From assembly GCA_002685535.1 (NCBI GenBank), contig NYXK01000219.1, positions 1 to 46,303 on the forward strand: a DNA stretch of 46,303 nucleotides, in the 5' to 3' direction. This document shows, in pieces, positions 10,740-21,277 of this stretch. The notes below the pieces were generated by a model. The model was given only the letters and a program-made list of their open reading frames with translations. It made no database searches and was not told the origin of the DNA. Origin of the DNA: Deltaproteobacteria bacterium. Lineage in GTDB: Bacteria > SAR324 > NAC60-12. The translations under genes and the position numbers were made by a program. How positions within the stretch are numbered: position 1 is the first letter of the stretch; each line of letters opens with the position of its first letter.

Positions 10740-12520
10740 TCAAGATCATCGTAGTAGAAAAGGACCTTGATTTCACAAAGCGATTAAGTGCGATCATATA
10801 CGCGGAAGATCTAATTAAATTCGTACGAGTCCTTTTAGCTACAACCGAGATAACTTTTGTTATTAGATAACTTCAAGTTCAGATTATCTTATTTTATCAG
10901 CTTGCAAGAATCATAAGGAATCATCTAGAGGCTTTATAAGCTCCAATATCAACACCTGAAATTAACCTTGATTCGAGATCCCGATAGAGGTAGTTGTCCT
11001 CGTTTTTTTATTAAACTAACGCCCAAATTTACGAAACAATATCTCGGCGCTAAAGATATGTACATGTCCTCATTCGCCTCAAGTGACGCTAATTCATTTT
11101 ACTAATCCTTATTAAGAATGAATTCAAAATTCTCAAGATTATCTACGATTTAATCCTTGTGCTTAACCCGTACGTTTTCTTATTTGGTATGCTATTTAAG
11201 GCTCGTGCATTTAAATCTCCAAGTATTAGTTATTCGGAAAGGTTATATAACCTTAAAGTCCTTAAAAGACTTAATAAGTAGCTATTGCTATTATGAAATG
11301 AGATAAATGATGAGTTCATCTTTTGTAAGGCGATTCGTAAGATATAAAGTATTCGTATTACTTGCAAGTTGCAACTCTCATTTAAATCAATATGGTATCA
11401 AATGAAAGTAAAGGGCAAGATCACCAGCTTTAATCAAGTATTAAAGCCTTACAACCTTTGAAATAGTTCAGCGAAGGCGCTGAATAAATGTCGTAAGTAT
11501 TCAATTCTTTATTACTTAAATATCATATTAACTTAAAATTTGCAAAACAACAAACGTTAGCAATTTATTTTAAAATAAAATCTTACAATATGCAAGTATT
11601 AGCACTTTCTTGAAACATTACCTTAATAATATTAACGTTAACTTCTAAAGCGTGTATCAAAAGCGAGATACCTAAAAAGACCTGATGCGATTCGTATGCT
11701 TTATAAGCCGCTTGATCGATCCTCGCTATTCGCAAAAGCTAACACTAAAACAAATTACGTCTATAAACGATCTTCCATATATCTTGAAATTGCATAAACA
11801 AGTTAACAACTTATTTAACGCTCCTGTTAGGAGTCGTAAACATGACAAGCTTTAAAAAGCCACTAAGCGATTATTTAATAAGAAATAGCGGGAGCGAAGG
11901 AAACTTCTTAAGGATATTAAGAAATTATACAAGTTAAAGCAGCCGGTAAAAGATAGCAAGCAACAACTATTAAATATAATAATAGATAAGAATACGTGTG
12001 ACGCCTTAATTTAAGTAAACATATCGCCAAAGTAGCTTAACTTAATAAACGCGATCTTTACTTTACTTGAGAAGTCACCGAACAAAAATTATAACATAAA
12101 ATCACAGCTATCAATGCAATCACGTTATACTACAGCATCGAAAAGAGGGCATCATCTCGCTATATTCGACATGATCCTCTTAGCACAAATATCACCCCCT
12201 CAGTGCCAGCTACTAAGCCAGATGTCGTACTTTACTATGCGATATCTTTTATTAAAATTGATAAGAGGCTTAAAGTATGTTTTGTCTATATTAGAAGTCC
12301 GCGCCTGACAATACGCGAGAAGATCGCCGAGTACGCGACCCCAGGTTCCCTGAGTCGACACTTTGTGAGGAAGCACGTAAGCAAATTGAGCGATGGGCAG
12401 TTTGTTGATTGTATGGACTGTAGTGTTCGGCTCAAGACCAGAAAGGACTTGCTGATCCACGCAGAAAGGTTTCACGGGACTGTTTCACGAGGTCTGGCTG
12501 AACGAATGATCGTTAAATAG
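10740..12520 (+). pseudogene. Decayed DUF3435 (tyrosine recombinase-type) gene with C-terminal C2H2 finger
   Basis: Conceptual translation across three frames follows the fungal DUF3435 domain in order: EDLIKFVRVLLATTEITF (10802-10855), LKLTLIRDPDRG and FTKQYLGAKDM (10940-11060), IIYDLILVLNPYVFLFGM (11139-11190), KARAFKSPS, an ITSFNQVLKPYNL segment with a stop where the conserved Arg belongs, then ASISTFLKHYLN with the candidate nucleophile Tyr at 11619-11621, and SRLIDPRYSQKLTLKQ. The tail (12203-12520) is open and includes a C2H2 unit (CMDC ... HAERFH) typical of one DUF3435 subgroup. The N-terminal half is missing or unreadable; the inverted repeat at 9515-10605 may interrupt it. Many TAA, TAG and TGA codons at Gln/Arg/Trp positions point to RIP. 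It cannot be functional. Confidence 0.8.
12203..12520 (+). other. Least-decayed 3' segment of the DUF3435 relic (C2H2 region)
   Basis: From about 12300 the base composition rises sharply and the frame stays open to TAG at 12518-12520. The peptide includes TPGSLSRHFVRKHVSKL followed by a C-x2-C-x12-H-x4-H zinc finger (CMDC to FH). DUF3435 proteins with this tail occur as multicopy repeats in ascomycetes. This is where the mutated compartment ends, only 145 bp from the stop of the convergent toxin gene. Confidence 0.7.
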
Positions 12521-12665
12521 CTCACATCTATTAGGAACTCCAGGTAATTGAACACAACTCCCGACGAACAAAAAGCACACCACCTGAAGAGAAACTTTCA
12601 TCCACATATCCACCTCCATACATTCCTCGCCTGGAAATGCTGTCTAGATTCTCTATCAAAACTCA

Positions 12666-15600
12666 TCACGCCACCCATGTAGTTGCGTTCGACGCCATAC
12701 GCAATCCACCACCTCCTTGCTGCGGAGTGTCATCACAATGTGAGACGTAATTGACAGTAAGCAGACAGCCATTGTCTAGATGAAAAGAGCCGCACTTGGA
12801 GCATCCGCCGAGCTTGCGGATGTTCTGATAATTTTCCCACATGGCGTTACCGCTCATTGCACAGTTGGTGCCTTGAAGGAACACGCCGCAGAAACGGGTG
12901 CCGTCGCCCCAGCAGCCACCACCTTTGAGAGTACCACTGTTTAAGCCAGATGTGTTAGCAATGATACCAAAGTATGAATAGATGTGAGGAAGGGAAGGGA
13001 GCTGAAGAATGCTCGACCTACGATGTTCCATAGGTAAGAGCATCTGTACGAGTCAAAGCATTGACCGCATTATCGCACCAGGCAAGAAGGCCAGGGGTTG
13101 AGCACAAGGAAGATCCCTTGCAATCGTAATCCGCGTTGTCATCGCACGGTTCGCCCGCACATTTGTAACTTCGAAGAGAACCTCCAAAAACGTTCTGCAG
13201 GGGTGCATATCCCTGACCTTGCACCACGTACTCGCTGAGTTCCGCATCAGCGCTACCAAGTGGAATGTTCCAAGTGTATGTGTAGCCAGAATTTGTTATT
13301 TTAGTTTCGACGAGTGTGCTCCAGGACCAGTCTGCGTTACCTCCACCTTCGATGTATGCGCCAACGTAGTGGTAGAGCTCCGAGTAGAAATCGTTGCCTT
13401 CGACTAGATAGTTGACGAGTTTGTAGGTTCCGATCGCATCGCCACCACCATTTTCGGTGCTGAGACCTGCATCGATGGGCCAGCCTCCGGAAGCGCCAAT
13501 TGGCTTGTGTGGGCCGCCGATAAACAATCGCACAAAAGCGTATGGTACCAGAACTTCGGCGGTATAGATCGCGGTATTGCCTTCTCTTCTTTGACTGACA
13601 CTAGAGATGGATCCCGCTGATGGCAGCTTCTTCGTAGTCGCTGTGAGCCACCTAGAAGTTCCTTGGCCGCCTGAGGCCAAAACGGTACGTACGTCGAAAA
13701 GAAGGTCAGAGGTTCCAGGCTTCAACATTCCAACTGTAGCTCGTGTCAGGGAGCTTGGCATCTCAAGAACAAGATTGCCGCCCTGGTAAATAGCATAGCC
13801 TAGAGCTCTTGCTACTGGTGACCATTCGATTGTGACTGAGGTATAATCGGAAGCGACAACGCTCGAATCACTTGGTTGACCGATAGTGTACGAGCCTTTG
13901 AGTGTAGATGCCGGGTCCACATGAACTTTACCACCCGAAACTGCCTTCATGATTGCCTGCATATAGTCCTCAGGGGGGACAACATCATAGGGGTTTGGCT
14001 TATCGTCATTGGTCAATTCCAAATAACCAATATTGCGGGAGAGAGCAAGCTTGAGAGCTTCGGCAATCTTGTCCTGTGGAACCCGGTAGACGATATGCCA
14101 GATCTTTCGGGTGTCTTTAGGCGTCCAATTGTTCGGAACGAACTTTGAAATGTAGGCCTCGTAGTCTTGCTCGAAAGTCAATAAGGTGTCCATAGTTTCC
14201 TCGTAACACTGTGCTATGGGAGAGCCAGGATTAAGCACTGTATATGCACCGGGATGTTTCCGTTTAGTGTAATCGTTGATATAGGCGTAGAGGTTGGAAT
14301 AGATGTTGCTGGGGCCACATTCAGGCCATCCCTCATCGAAAAAGATTCCACCGATTGCAGGATACAGCTCGAACCACTTGTCGATATCTTGTTCGATCTG
14401 CGATGCCCAGTCTGCGAGGTCACGAGATCCTAGTCGAGTCTTGAATGCTTGCTCGGAAACTCCGAGATATCCAGTCCGAACATAGCCAATGATTTTCTTT
14501 CCTGAGCCGGCAGCTCTCTCGATTACTGAATTCCAGGAGGAATCAACCACATAATCTGGACCATTCAAGACATTAGCGACGAGTACACTAAGCTTGTCTG
14601 TGTCATATGATATCAACCGACTCCAGGCTGCTGCATCTCCAGAAGGATTAGTATAAGACGCAATGGCAATTTGCATAGTAGACTCGGTAGAGCCAGCTCC
14701 TGGAGGGCTGATCCAGCCCAAAGCATAGTTGGCATACGCCATAGCATACGACCACGCATCTCCCATAATAGTGTATCCGCTGTTGTTTGGATGTAAATCA
14801 TCTGCGTAATGATCTGGGGTCAACAACCGACTGAACATGTCCACGACCATCACTTTAGATCCGGTAGCAGTTCGAGCTGCAACTATGCCAGGGATAGCCG
14901 CATTGTAAGCCACGATATTGTCACGAGTTGCGGAATTTCCCGAGGGGATGATCTGTGAGACGAGAACTAAAGCATCAGGGCAGGTAGCCAAGACTTTGTC
15001 AATCAGACTTCCGAGTCGAGTTGGTGCTCCAGCTGGGTTCAACGGAAGGCTCATATCGCTAGTTCCGGCATGAATGAGGACCACATTAGGGCGTTCTGAT
15101 AGCGATGCGCTTGCAAATGCGGCGATTTGATCAATAGTTGCACCTTCGTGGCCCTCGTTATCGTTGTCGGACATAGATCCTGTGCGGACGGATCCTATGA
15201 AATCGATTGTATTGCCCTTCCCGGAAAGACGGGTGAGGAGTTGCCCACGATAGCCGTTCCCATCCGTACTCTTGGTTCCAAATGTAATGGAATCTACAAT
15301 TTTGTCAGTTAATATTGCTGGGAAAGGCTCTTTCAGTCATACCTCCCAACGCCAGAATTCTGAGTTGTGTATTGGAGATACTCCACGCGTAGCCATTCGC
15401 TAGCCACGCATAACTTTGGGCAAGCTGCTCAGGCTCATAATCCCCAGTAGCATCAGACGTGCCTAGCGTAAAGCCGGTTTGTGAGCTTGCGGATCCGAAA
15501 TTAAATTTGTCTGAACATTGTGGAAACTTGTTGCGCGTTGAGTAAGCAGATATCTGGTCGGAATCAAAGACTGGAGCGCCCTCGGCATCGACGGTATACC

Positions 15601-17046
15601 TGAACACGGGTTGTTATGTGAGCGCAGAACATGGGTGACGTAGTAAAGTACAGGCATATCGCACACGCAATGGAAGGGATCGATTGGATGTATGTCACTT
15701 ACTCGAAAATGGCCGCGTCGCTGTCTGAGTCTTCTGGCTCCCTTGGAGGATGATCTTTGTCGAGCTTCTTGGTCGCCATTGGATGAATCGGATATCTGTT
15801 CTTGTTGGAAGTGCTGCGGCTCTAGCTGAGCCAAATTACAACTTACTGGCCAATCTTGCTCTCAACGTAATTAGCCAGTGCGAACCAAGCGTAATTTTCC
15901 GCTTGGAGTCAAAAATGTCAGCACTGGATCGCTAGATCATAGAGAGGAGCAATACCATTACGCTGAGCGTAGTAACCGCTGTCTGTTGGGTCGCGGTAAC
16001 TCGCAGTCATTTTGGCACGAAGTACCCCGTACGCCTCTTCTATGACAAGGTTATCTTTACCCCTGCCGTCCCTGTATGATATCTCCAAATCGGTGATAAA
16101 AGGGTTTTCTCCTTTATTTTTGTGGTCTGCTTTCGCATTCATGAAGTAATTGAGATGCGTTACCTCATGCAGGAAAACCCGAGCTTGGTTGTCGTAGTTT
16201 TGGAGGTTCAAACGTTCCTTAGGAATTTGATTTCGGTTCCCAACTAGAATGGCTTGGTCGAGAGGCTTGTGGGCAAAGAATTTATTACAAAATGTAATCT
16301 GGCTGTAATCGGCACTCTCGCTGTTTTTCGCGTTCCCCCTTGGGTTGCTGTAGGCTTCAAGTCGAGTGTCGGGTTCTTGTCCTGGAGGGACTATGGGAGA
16401 AGAGCCATCGGGGCATTTAGGAGCGTCGGGGTCTTCTTGTGGTGCATCCCTACAGGCATTTTTAGGATCTCCTGTGCCATCGCCGCCACTGCATCGGACC
16501 TGTGATCAATTTCAGGAACGAGCTTTATTAATGCCAGAGAACTGAAACTTACACGTATCCAAAGACTTGGACGAGCTCCCCACCAGCTAGAGTACATTTC
16601 TCCAGCATATGTAAAAACGCCTTGTTGAATGAGCCGGTGCTAGTCGTTGAGTGACATGACAACATGGGTGACTATAACTTACTTTGTATTTCGGCTCTCG
16701 TGTCATCACGAACAGCATTCACCCCCTGCGAGGGACCAAAGAAGTCTTTGGCGGCCTGCTTCTTCCAATCGATGTTGTAAGTAGCCGGTAGGTGAACAAT
16801 CTTGTACATTTCATCAAAATTGTCCTTGATGGCCTTGACCTCTGCGCTATCTGAGCCCCCACAACCTTGAAAGCCAAACAAACGTGTACCACGCACGTTC
16901 GCCGTATCAGGATCTGTCAGTGATGGATATGGGGAGACGCGATCCTTTGAATAATCAGGCGGACCAGTGGGAGGAACATCCTGTGCAACCGCGTAGAGAC
17001 TCAAAAGAGAAAAGAGGGCAATCTTGGACAACATATTGAAGAGCAC
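12666..17046 (-). CDS. Secreted multidomain protein: M35-like metallopeptidase - SGNH esterase - spherulin-4/GH135 - FN3-like - KP4-like killer toxin
   Basis: Predicted exons: 17046-16683, 16620-16553, 16499-15956, 15901-15847, 15795-15703, 15599-15343, 15293-13022, 12936-12666. All phases agree, giving 1307 aa. Domains: signal peptide 1-22; aspzincin (M35)-like peptidase about 30-350 with HEVTH at 255-259, EEAYG, and NAENYAWFALANYV rebuilt across intron 3; SGNH hydrolase about 455-650 with GDSI (Ser462, codon for Asp461 split by intron 6), GTSD at 537-540 and D626/H628; spherulin-4 family 668-900 with D780/E781 and E835, spaced like the acidic residues of GH135 Sph3; FN3-like 935-1018; an unassigned beta-rich part; KP4-like domain 1185-1285 with ten cysteines, CKGSSLC, GCSKCGS and LTVNYVSHC. 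The protein is likely exported and possibly processed. An in-frame second Met lies at 17034. Whether it is toxic, and to what, is inference from KP4. Confidence 0.85.
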
Positions 17047-18880
17047 AACGAAGCTATGACTGTTTGCTATATTGATAGAGATACTGGGGAGTCAACCTCC
17101 CTTTATGCCCTACGAGTGATTCAGCTAAAGAGGGCTGGACTGCCGTCGAGAGCCCAGCGATGATAATATTGCAAATAATCGACTGGCATCACCAACGCCA
17201 AAACCATGAAAACCTCTTCGACGGTAGCAAGCTTCATGGGTCTTCTCATGCGGCAAAGACTCCTCATTGTAACTCTGGAGCGCCACTTGGCTGAAAGAAG
17301 AAGGAGGAGGGACAGTCTGTGGTTGTTAAAACTTCCTGTCTGAAGAATGGAAGCCGAAGAAATCACCGGAGGAACGACCAAGCCGGTGCGGTAACTCCAT
17401 AACTCGTGCATTGTGTGATGGGCAGTCTCCACTTCAACTCACTGTCAAGGTGTGTTTTTTCTGTGCCTCCAATCAAGGATCTGATATCCCCTCGACTTCG
17501 AGTTAGCAGCTGTGGATACCGCCCATAACGCAGTTTAGAAGATAAGATGAAGAGAAGTAACATCCCTAGCTGTCTCTCATACAGCTTATTGCCATTTGGG
17601 GCGGTGCAAGATCTCGTAAGATGCAAGTGCTCTGAGGGTGTGCCTCGCCTGCAAAGGAAAAGCCAACCAGAATGTCGTCTGCTAGGCATCTGAATGAAAA
17701 CCTGTAAAGCATGATCTTGACTCAATTCGTTGGAATCGAAGTGTGGCCTCCTATTTCCTCCTCGTTATTACTTGGTGTCATACTGTAGCCTCAACCCAGA
17801 ATTGAAGGCGCTTTCAGGTACAGTACATCGGGCCTCAAAAGCACGGGCAAGATCATGGGATTTCTTTCGCCAACTTACGCCGCAGGCTCGCAGCCACTGC
17901 CATGAGATCAAGTCCTAATGAAGCTTTACTACGCGAGACACTCCAAAGCTTGACCTCATTCGAATCCCATCCCTTGCGTTTGACTGACTGACTGACTTCC
18001 AACCTAGTACCTACTAGGTAGAGGTACCAAGGTTCATGCTGATGCCAGTCGATTGTCGCTTGTCTTTGTCGTCGGGAGTGGGGGTTGTCATATAGGACTA
18101 CAGTTTACGAGGCGTACATACACGCCCGCCTCTGCTCTGTCTTTCCGGCCCGGGACTCCTGTCCGGGGTAGTCATCCCGGTGCTGAGGCCGAATGTGGAC
18201 AGCAAGCAGTCTGCTTCCTGTATATGTGCATATATTCGCCAAGGACGGAAATGTAGGTTGGTGGCAATGGCGGGTGCTAGCTAGGTAACCAGGCAGGTAA
18301 ATAGAAATAGCTACGGTATATTCGAAAGGTAGCAGCTGACACCTACAGTAAGTACCTAGGCAGATATTGACTAGGTAGATGTATAGGAGTTCAAGTAAGG
18401 TTTAAGTGAGTCATTTAGCGGCCGGGAACGGACGGATACCCAGCGGCCGTTTCCTGCACAGTGCACCTGCAGTGTGCGCAAGTTGTACAATGCAGCGCCA
18501 AGGCGACGAACCATCGAACGTTTGTTTTTAAGCGCCCACTTCGCCTCTTCGTCAGCGAAGAGTAAGCGTACTATATCCCATCGACCGGAAAAACCACGCA
18601 TACAGGTGTGGGTTTGCTGAGTCTAGATCTAAAGCATTGTTGACGATCTATTGGCTGTATATCCCTGGAGACTGAGTTGGCAAGGGCTAATTCTCAATTC
18701 CTACCTGGTTTATGATAAAAAGCGCTTCAACATCCTTGCATCATCCACGACCCTCAGGTTCCAAGAAGCAGAGAAGCTCAGAGAGCAATTTCATGGTACC
18801 GTCTCTTATGCGCACGTCATATTTGTTGAATACTTTGAAACACACAAGTCGAAGATATCAGAAGGTTTCACCATCCCATC
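17047..18880. other. Intergenic region upstream of the toxin gene
   Basis: About 1.8 kb between the toxin gene (minus) and the next gene (plus), so it probably holds two promoters. I see no protein-like frame: those longer than 60 codons have no family features and overlap one another on both strands. It contains a GACT tetranucleotide run near 17981-17996, a palindrome ACCTAGTACCTACTAGGT at 18002-18019, and dispersed CTAGGTA/GTACCTA words, common in ascomycete intergenic DNA. Confidence 0.5.
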
Positions 18881-19639
18881 ATGGCACGAACCAAGCCCGA
18901 AGCACGAGACAAACCACCTCGGACAATCCTTTGCGGGGGCGCTTCCCGTAGGAACAATGATACTACCAAACGCCATTCGTGGGGCCCCTTCGGCTGTAAT
19001 GTTTACAGCTGGCCTACCGGCGGCGGGGTAATCATACGCAAGAGATGCGACCTCGTTGAATTACGATATCTCGGATTCGACCCCCTGAATGTACCTGCCA
19101 AGCGACTTGAGAACCAAGACGAGGAAGATGAGTTCTGTCGGCTTTTGAAAAGGATCGGTGGGAAGTGGTGGAGGAGCGAACGGAGGTGTCAAGATCTCGA
19201 GTCTGATTTCGATAAGGGATTCCGGTCGGTTCAAAAGGCGAAGAGGGAGGAGCTGAGGGAGGTGTATGTTGGGTGGCCCAAAACAGGTGGAGTGCTGGTG
19301 CTGGAGGATGATATGAACTTTATTACAATGGAAGTAGGCATGTTGAGGATGGTCACGTCAATGGAGGAAAGATGTGAACTGTTAAGGACCAAACTTGGGG
19401 CTGTGCTTTATGAAGATCCGAATGAGTATCCAGGGTTTGGGGAGTTGGGAAAGAGGGATGTTGATACTGATAAAGATAGTGAAGAGGATGAAGAGGAAGA
19501 GGAGGAGGAGGAGGAGGAGGAGGAAGGAGGAGAAGAAGGAGGACATAGGGGTGGAAAGGGGGGTCGAGATGTCGAGAAACTCAATTTGGAACAAGAACAG
19601 AGAAGGCAAGCTAGGGATGGCAAATGTGTCTGTTGTTGA
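18881..19639 (+). CDS. Hypothetical acidic protein with poly-Glu tract
   Basis: Uninterrupted 252-codon gene beginning MARTKPEARDKPPRT. No catalytic motif is recognised. The first ~190 residues look like a folded domain (GGGVIIRKRCDLVELRYLG, GKWWRSERRCQDLE, GWPKTGGVLVLEDD). This part resembles fungal-only hypothetical proteins, but I cannot name a family. Residues ~200-220 are a nearly pure Glu/Asp run encoded by GAG/GAA repeats (about 19479-19541), followed by a Gly/Glu/Arg-rich linker and a Cys-rich end, CVCC. No signal peptide or membrane helix is seen, so it is probably intracellular. The start is the first Met that precedes the conserved-looking part; an upstream exon is possible. The repeat also opens long antisense frames, which are artefacts. 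Confidence 0.6.
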   Translation: MARTKPEARDKPPRTILCGGASRRNNDTTKRHSWGPFGCNVYSWPTGGGVIIRKRCDLVELRYLGFDPLNVPAKRLENQDEEDEFCRLLKRIGGKWWRSERRCQDLESDFDKGFRSVQKAKREELREVYVGWPKTGGVLVLEDDMNFITMEVGMLRMVTSMEERCELLRTKLGAVLYEDPNEYPGFGELGKRDVDTDKDSEEDEEEEEEEEEEEEGGEEGGHRGGKGGRDVEKLNLEQEQRRQARDGKCVCC

Positions 19640-19769
19640 TTGCACTTCACGATTTCCACCAATCTCAGGCATTCTGATATCCTTCATCTTTCAGACAATA
19701 TGTAATTTCACATCTGCACTGCAAACTCATCTGCGGGGGCTGTGAGGCAATCCGGGAAGGTATAAATTT

Positions 19770-20220
19770 CTAGCATCCAAGGGCTCCACTTGCCAGGCTC
19801 GCTGAGTCTCTCAAGTTGTACCAGACACGAGTGTAATTGATGTTAGCGTCATAAGAAGCTGCATTGCCTAGAGTATAGTTGAGTCTTTCGGTGACTGGTG
19901 ATATCCTGAGATCCTGATAGCTGTAGTTTGAGCGCTGTTTGAAAATATCCGTGAGATTGAAGCAAGTAAATCCCTCTGGGGTTTCCTTGGTTTGGAAAGA
20001 AGCATCATTTGCAATGCTATTCCCTAGACAGGCTGGTGCGTCGCTTTTCGGAAAGAACGCAACGGTGATATTGAAGGTCCCCGGCCTTCCCAAAATAGTT
20101 ATATTAGCATTTTCCGAGAGAAATTTCGAGCAATGAGAATACACTTACACTAACTTGTGCAGAAGCGCAAAGCAACAAAGGAGACAAAAGGAGCAAGAAA
20201 ACGCTTGAGTAACATGATGC
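19770..20220 (-). CDS. Small secreted-type protein, 5' end uncertain
   Basis: The main exon (stop at 19770, open to about 20105) encodes GTFNITVAFFPKSDAPACLG ... GFTCFNLTDIF ... NYTRVWYNL ... GALGC. It has several N-glycosylation sequons (NIT, NLT, NYS, NYT) and few cysteines, a pattern seen in fungal secreted hypothetical proteins. Upstream on the same strand, 20202-20140 reads FLLLLSPLLLCASAQVS, a good signal peptide, but that frame lacks a Met. The ATG at 20214-20212 is in another frame and hits a stop. The intron between them (branch TGCTAATA, 3' site GGGAAG near 20098) joins neither frame cleanly. Either one base is missing or added in exon 1, or the gene is decaying. Function unknown. 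Confidence 0.5.
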
Positions 20221-20764
20221 TAGAATAGCATTGAAGCCGCTTGTGGTTATGTTTTTGAAGAAAGATTATTCATGATGAACGAGTGATGGGTCAGTTGAGT
20301 GATGACCAACGGTCAGAGGTTTTTGAACAAACGATGGGAATAGAAGGAATACCGGTGAGCTCATTCAAGATGGCTAAATGGTCAGTTGGAAGCACCAACA
20401 TGAAGGTAACTGAAGTTTGGAAATGACCGCATTGTACATAAAAAACAAACAACTGTAATTAAACGACTTAACGAGGAGCGATGCGACCTGCCAAAAGCCT
20501 CATACAGTGTAACCTTCCAATATGTTCGAAATATCTTGTGCCGGATAACAATGCACAAATACCATTAGCCTGAACGTGGTTCCAGGTTATATCCGGTGAC
20601 AGGACGGCCTATCTGGTATCCAGATCACTTTCCAGACAGAAACCAGGCACTACCTTCACTGATGTGATAGGGCGAGCAGCTACCATCAGATACCACGGAT
20701 CAAAAGAACTGCACCATGCTCACAGGCAGTACCGCAGTGGCGGGATACAGTAATGTAAGCGGCC

Positions 20765-20929
20765 TGTAGACAATATCGCCGCCGCACCCAGCGTTCAGAA
20801 AATGAAGACGCGTTGCAGCTGGTCGATGTGCCCGAGTGGACAGTCAGTCGCACCTGGTATGATTTCAACGAGAAGGAATATATCTTGGATCTCCTAAATC
20901 GCCACCTCAATCGCTTGAGCTTAGCCTGA
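20765..20929 (+). other. Possible gene fragment or last exon, unrecognised
   Basis: A 54-codon frame ends ...LQLVDVPEWTVSRTWYDF / NEKEYILDLLNRHLNRLSLA, then TGA. The composition is protein-like (Trp, Tyr, Asp/Glu balance), unlike the surrounding sequence. There is a stop just upstream, and GTAATGTAAG at 20751-20760 could be part of a short intron, but no joining exon was found. It may be the tail of a decayed gene. No family assigned. Confidence 0.25.
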
Positions 20930-21277
20930 GCTAAATCTGTGGTGTAGTGAAAACCATGAGGGAGGGTCTGTTGATATTTCCCGCAGCAGTGCTGAAAGGA
21001 AGCTGGGAAGAGCCAGCACTACTATAATCCAATGGCCGTTGTACGAAGTGCATTCTGGTATATGGCTTGCACGAGAGCAGGCCATGTTGCTTCGGAACAT
21101 AAATAAGTGTGGATTCCACCTCAGTGCTGCGTGAAATTGGGTGACCAGCAAATTGGGAGCAAGCACAACATGGGTCTCCAACTCACACCTACGGCGAGGT
21201 CCCCAGCGAGCTGTTCGAATTCTATTTATGTAAGAGTTTTTATCCAGGAATTTTAAAGTAGATTCATCAAGTGTCGT

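Noticed and set aside
12200..12475. 91-codon minus-strand frame
   Set aside because: Antisense to the readable C2H2 tail of the DUF3435 relic, which has real motifs on the plus strand.
15174..15838. Separate esterase gene starting at the Met at 15174 or at a Met near 15763
   Set aside because: 15174 would delete the GDSI block. A start near 15763 lacks a signal peptide, whereas splicing at 15796-15846 links it in frame to the peptidase.
17363..17725. 120-codon minus-strand frame upstream of the toxin
   Set aside because: No motif, unbalanced residues, and overlapping frames on both strands of similar length.
18651..19031. 126-codon plus-strand frame overlapping the acidic protein
   Set aside because: It overlaps the better-supported frame starting at 18881 and has no features.
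19382..19687. Antisense poly-Leu/Phe and poly-Ser frames
   Set aside because: Created by the GAG/GAA repeat on the opposite strand.
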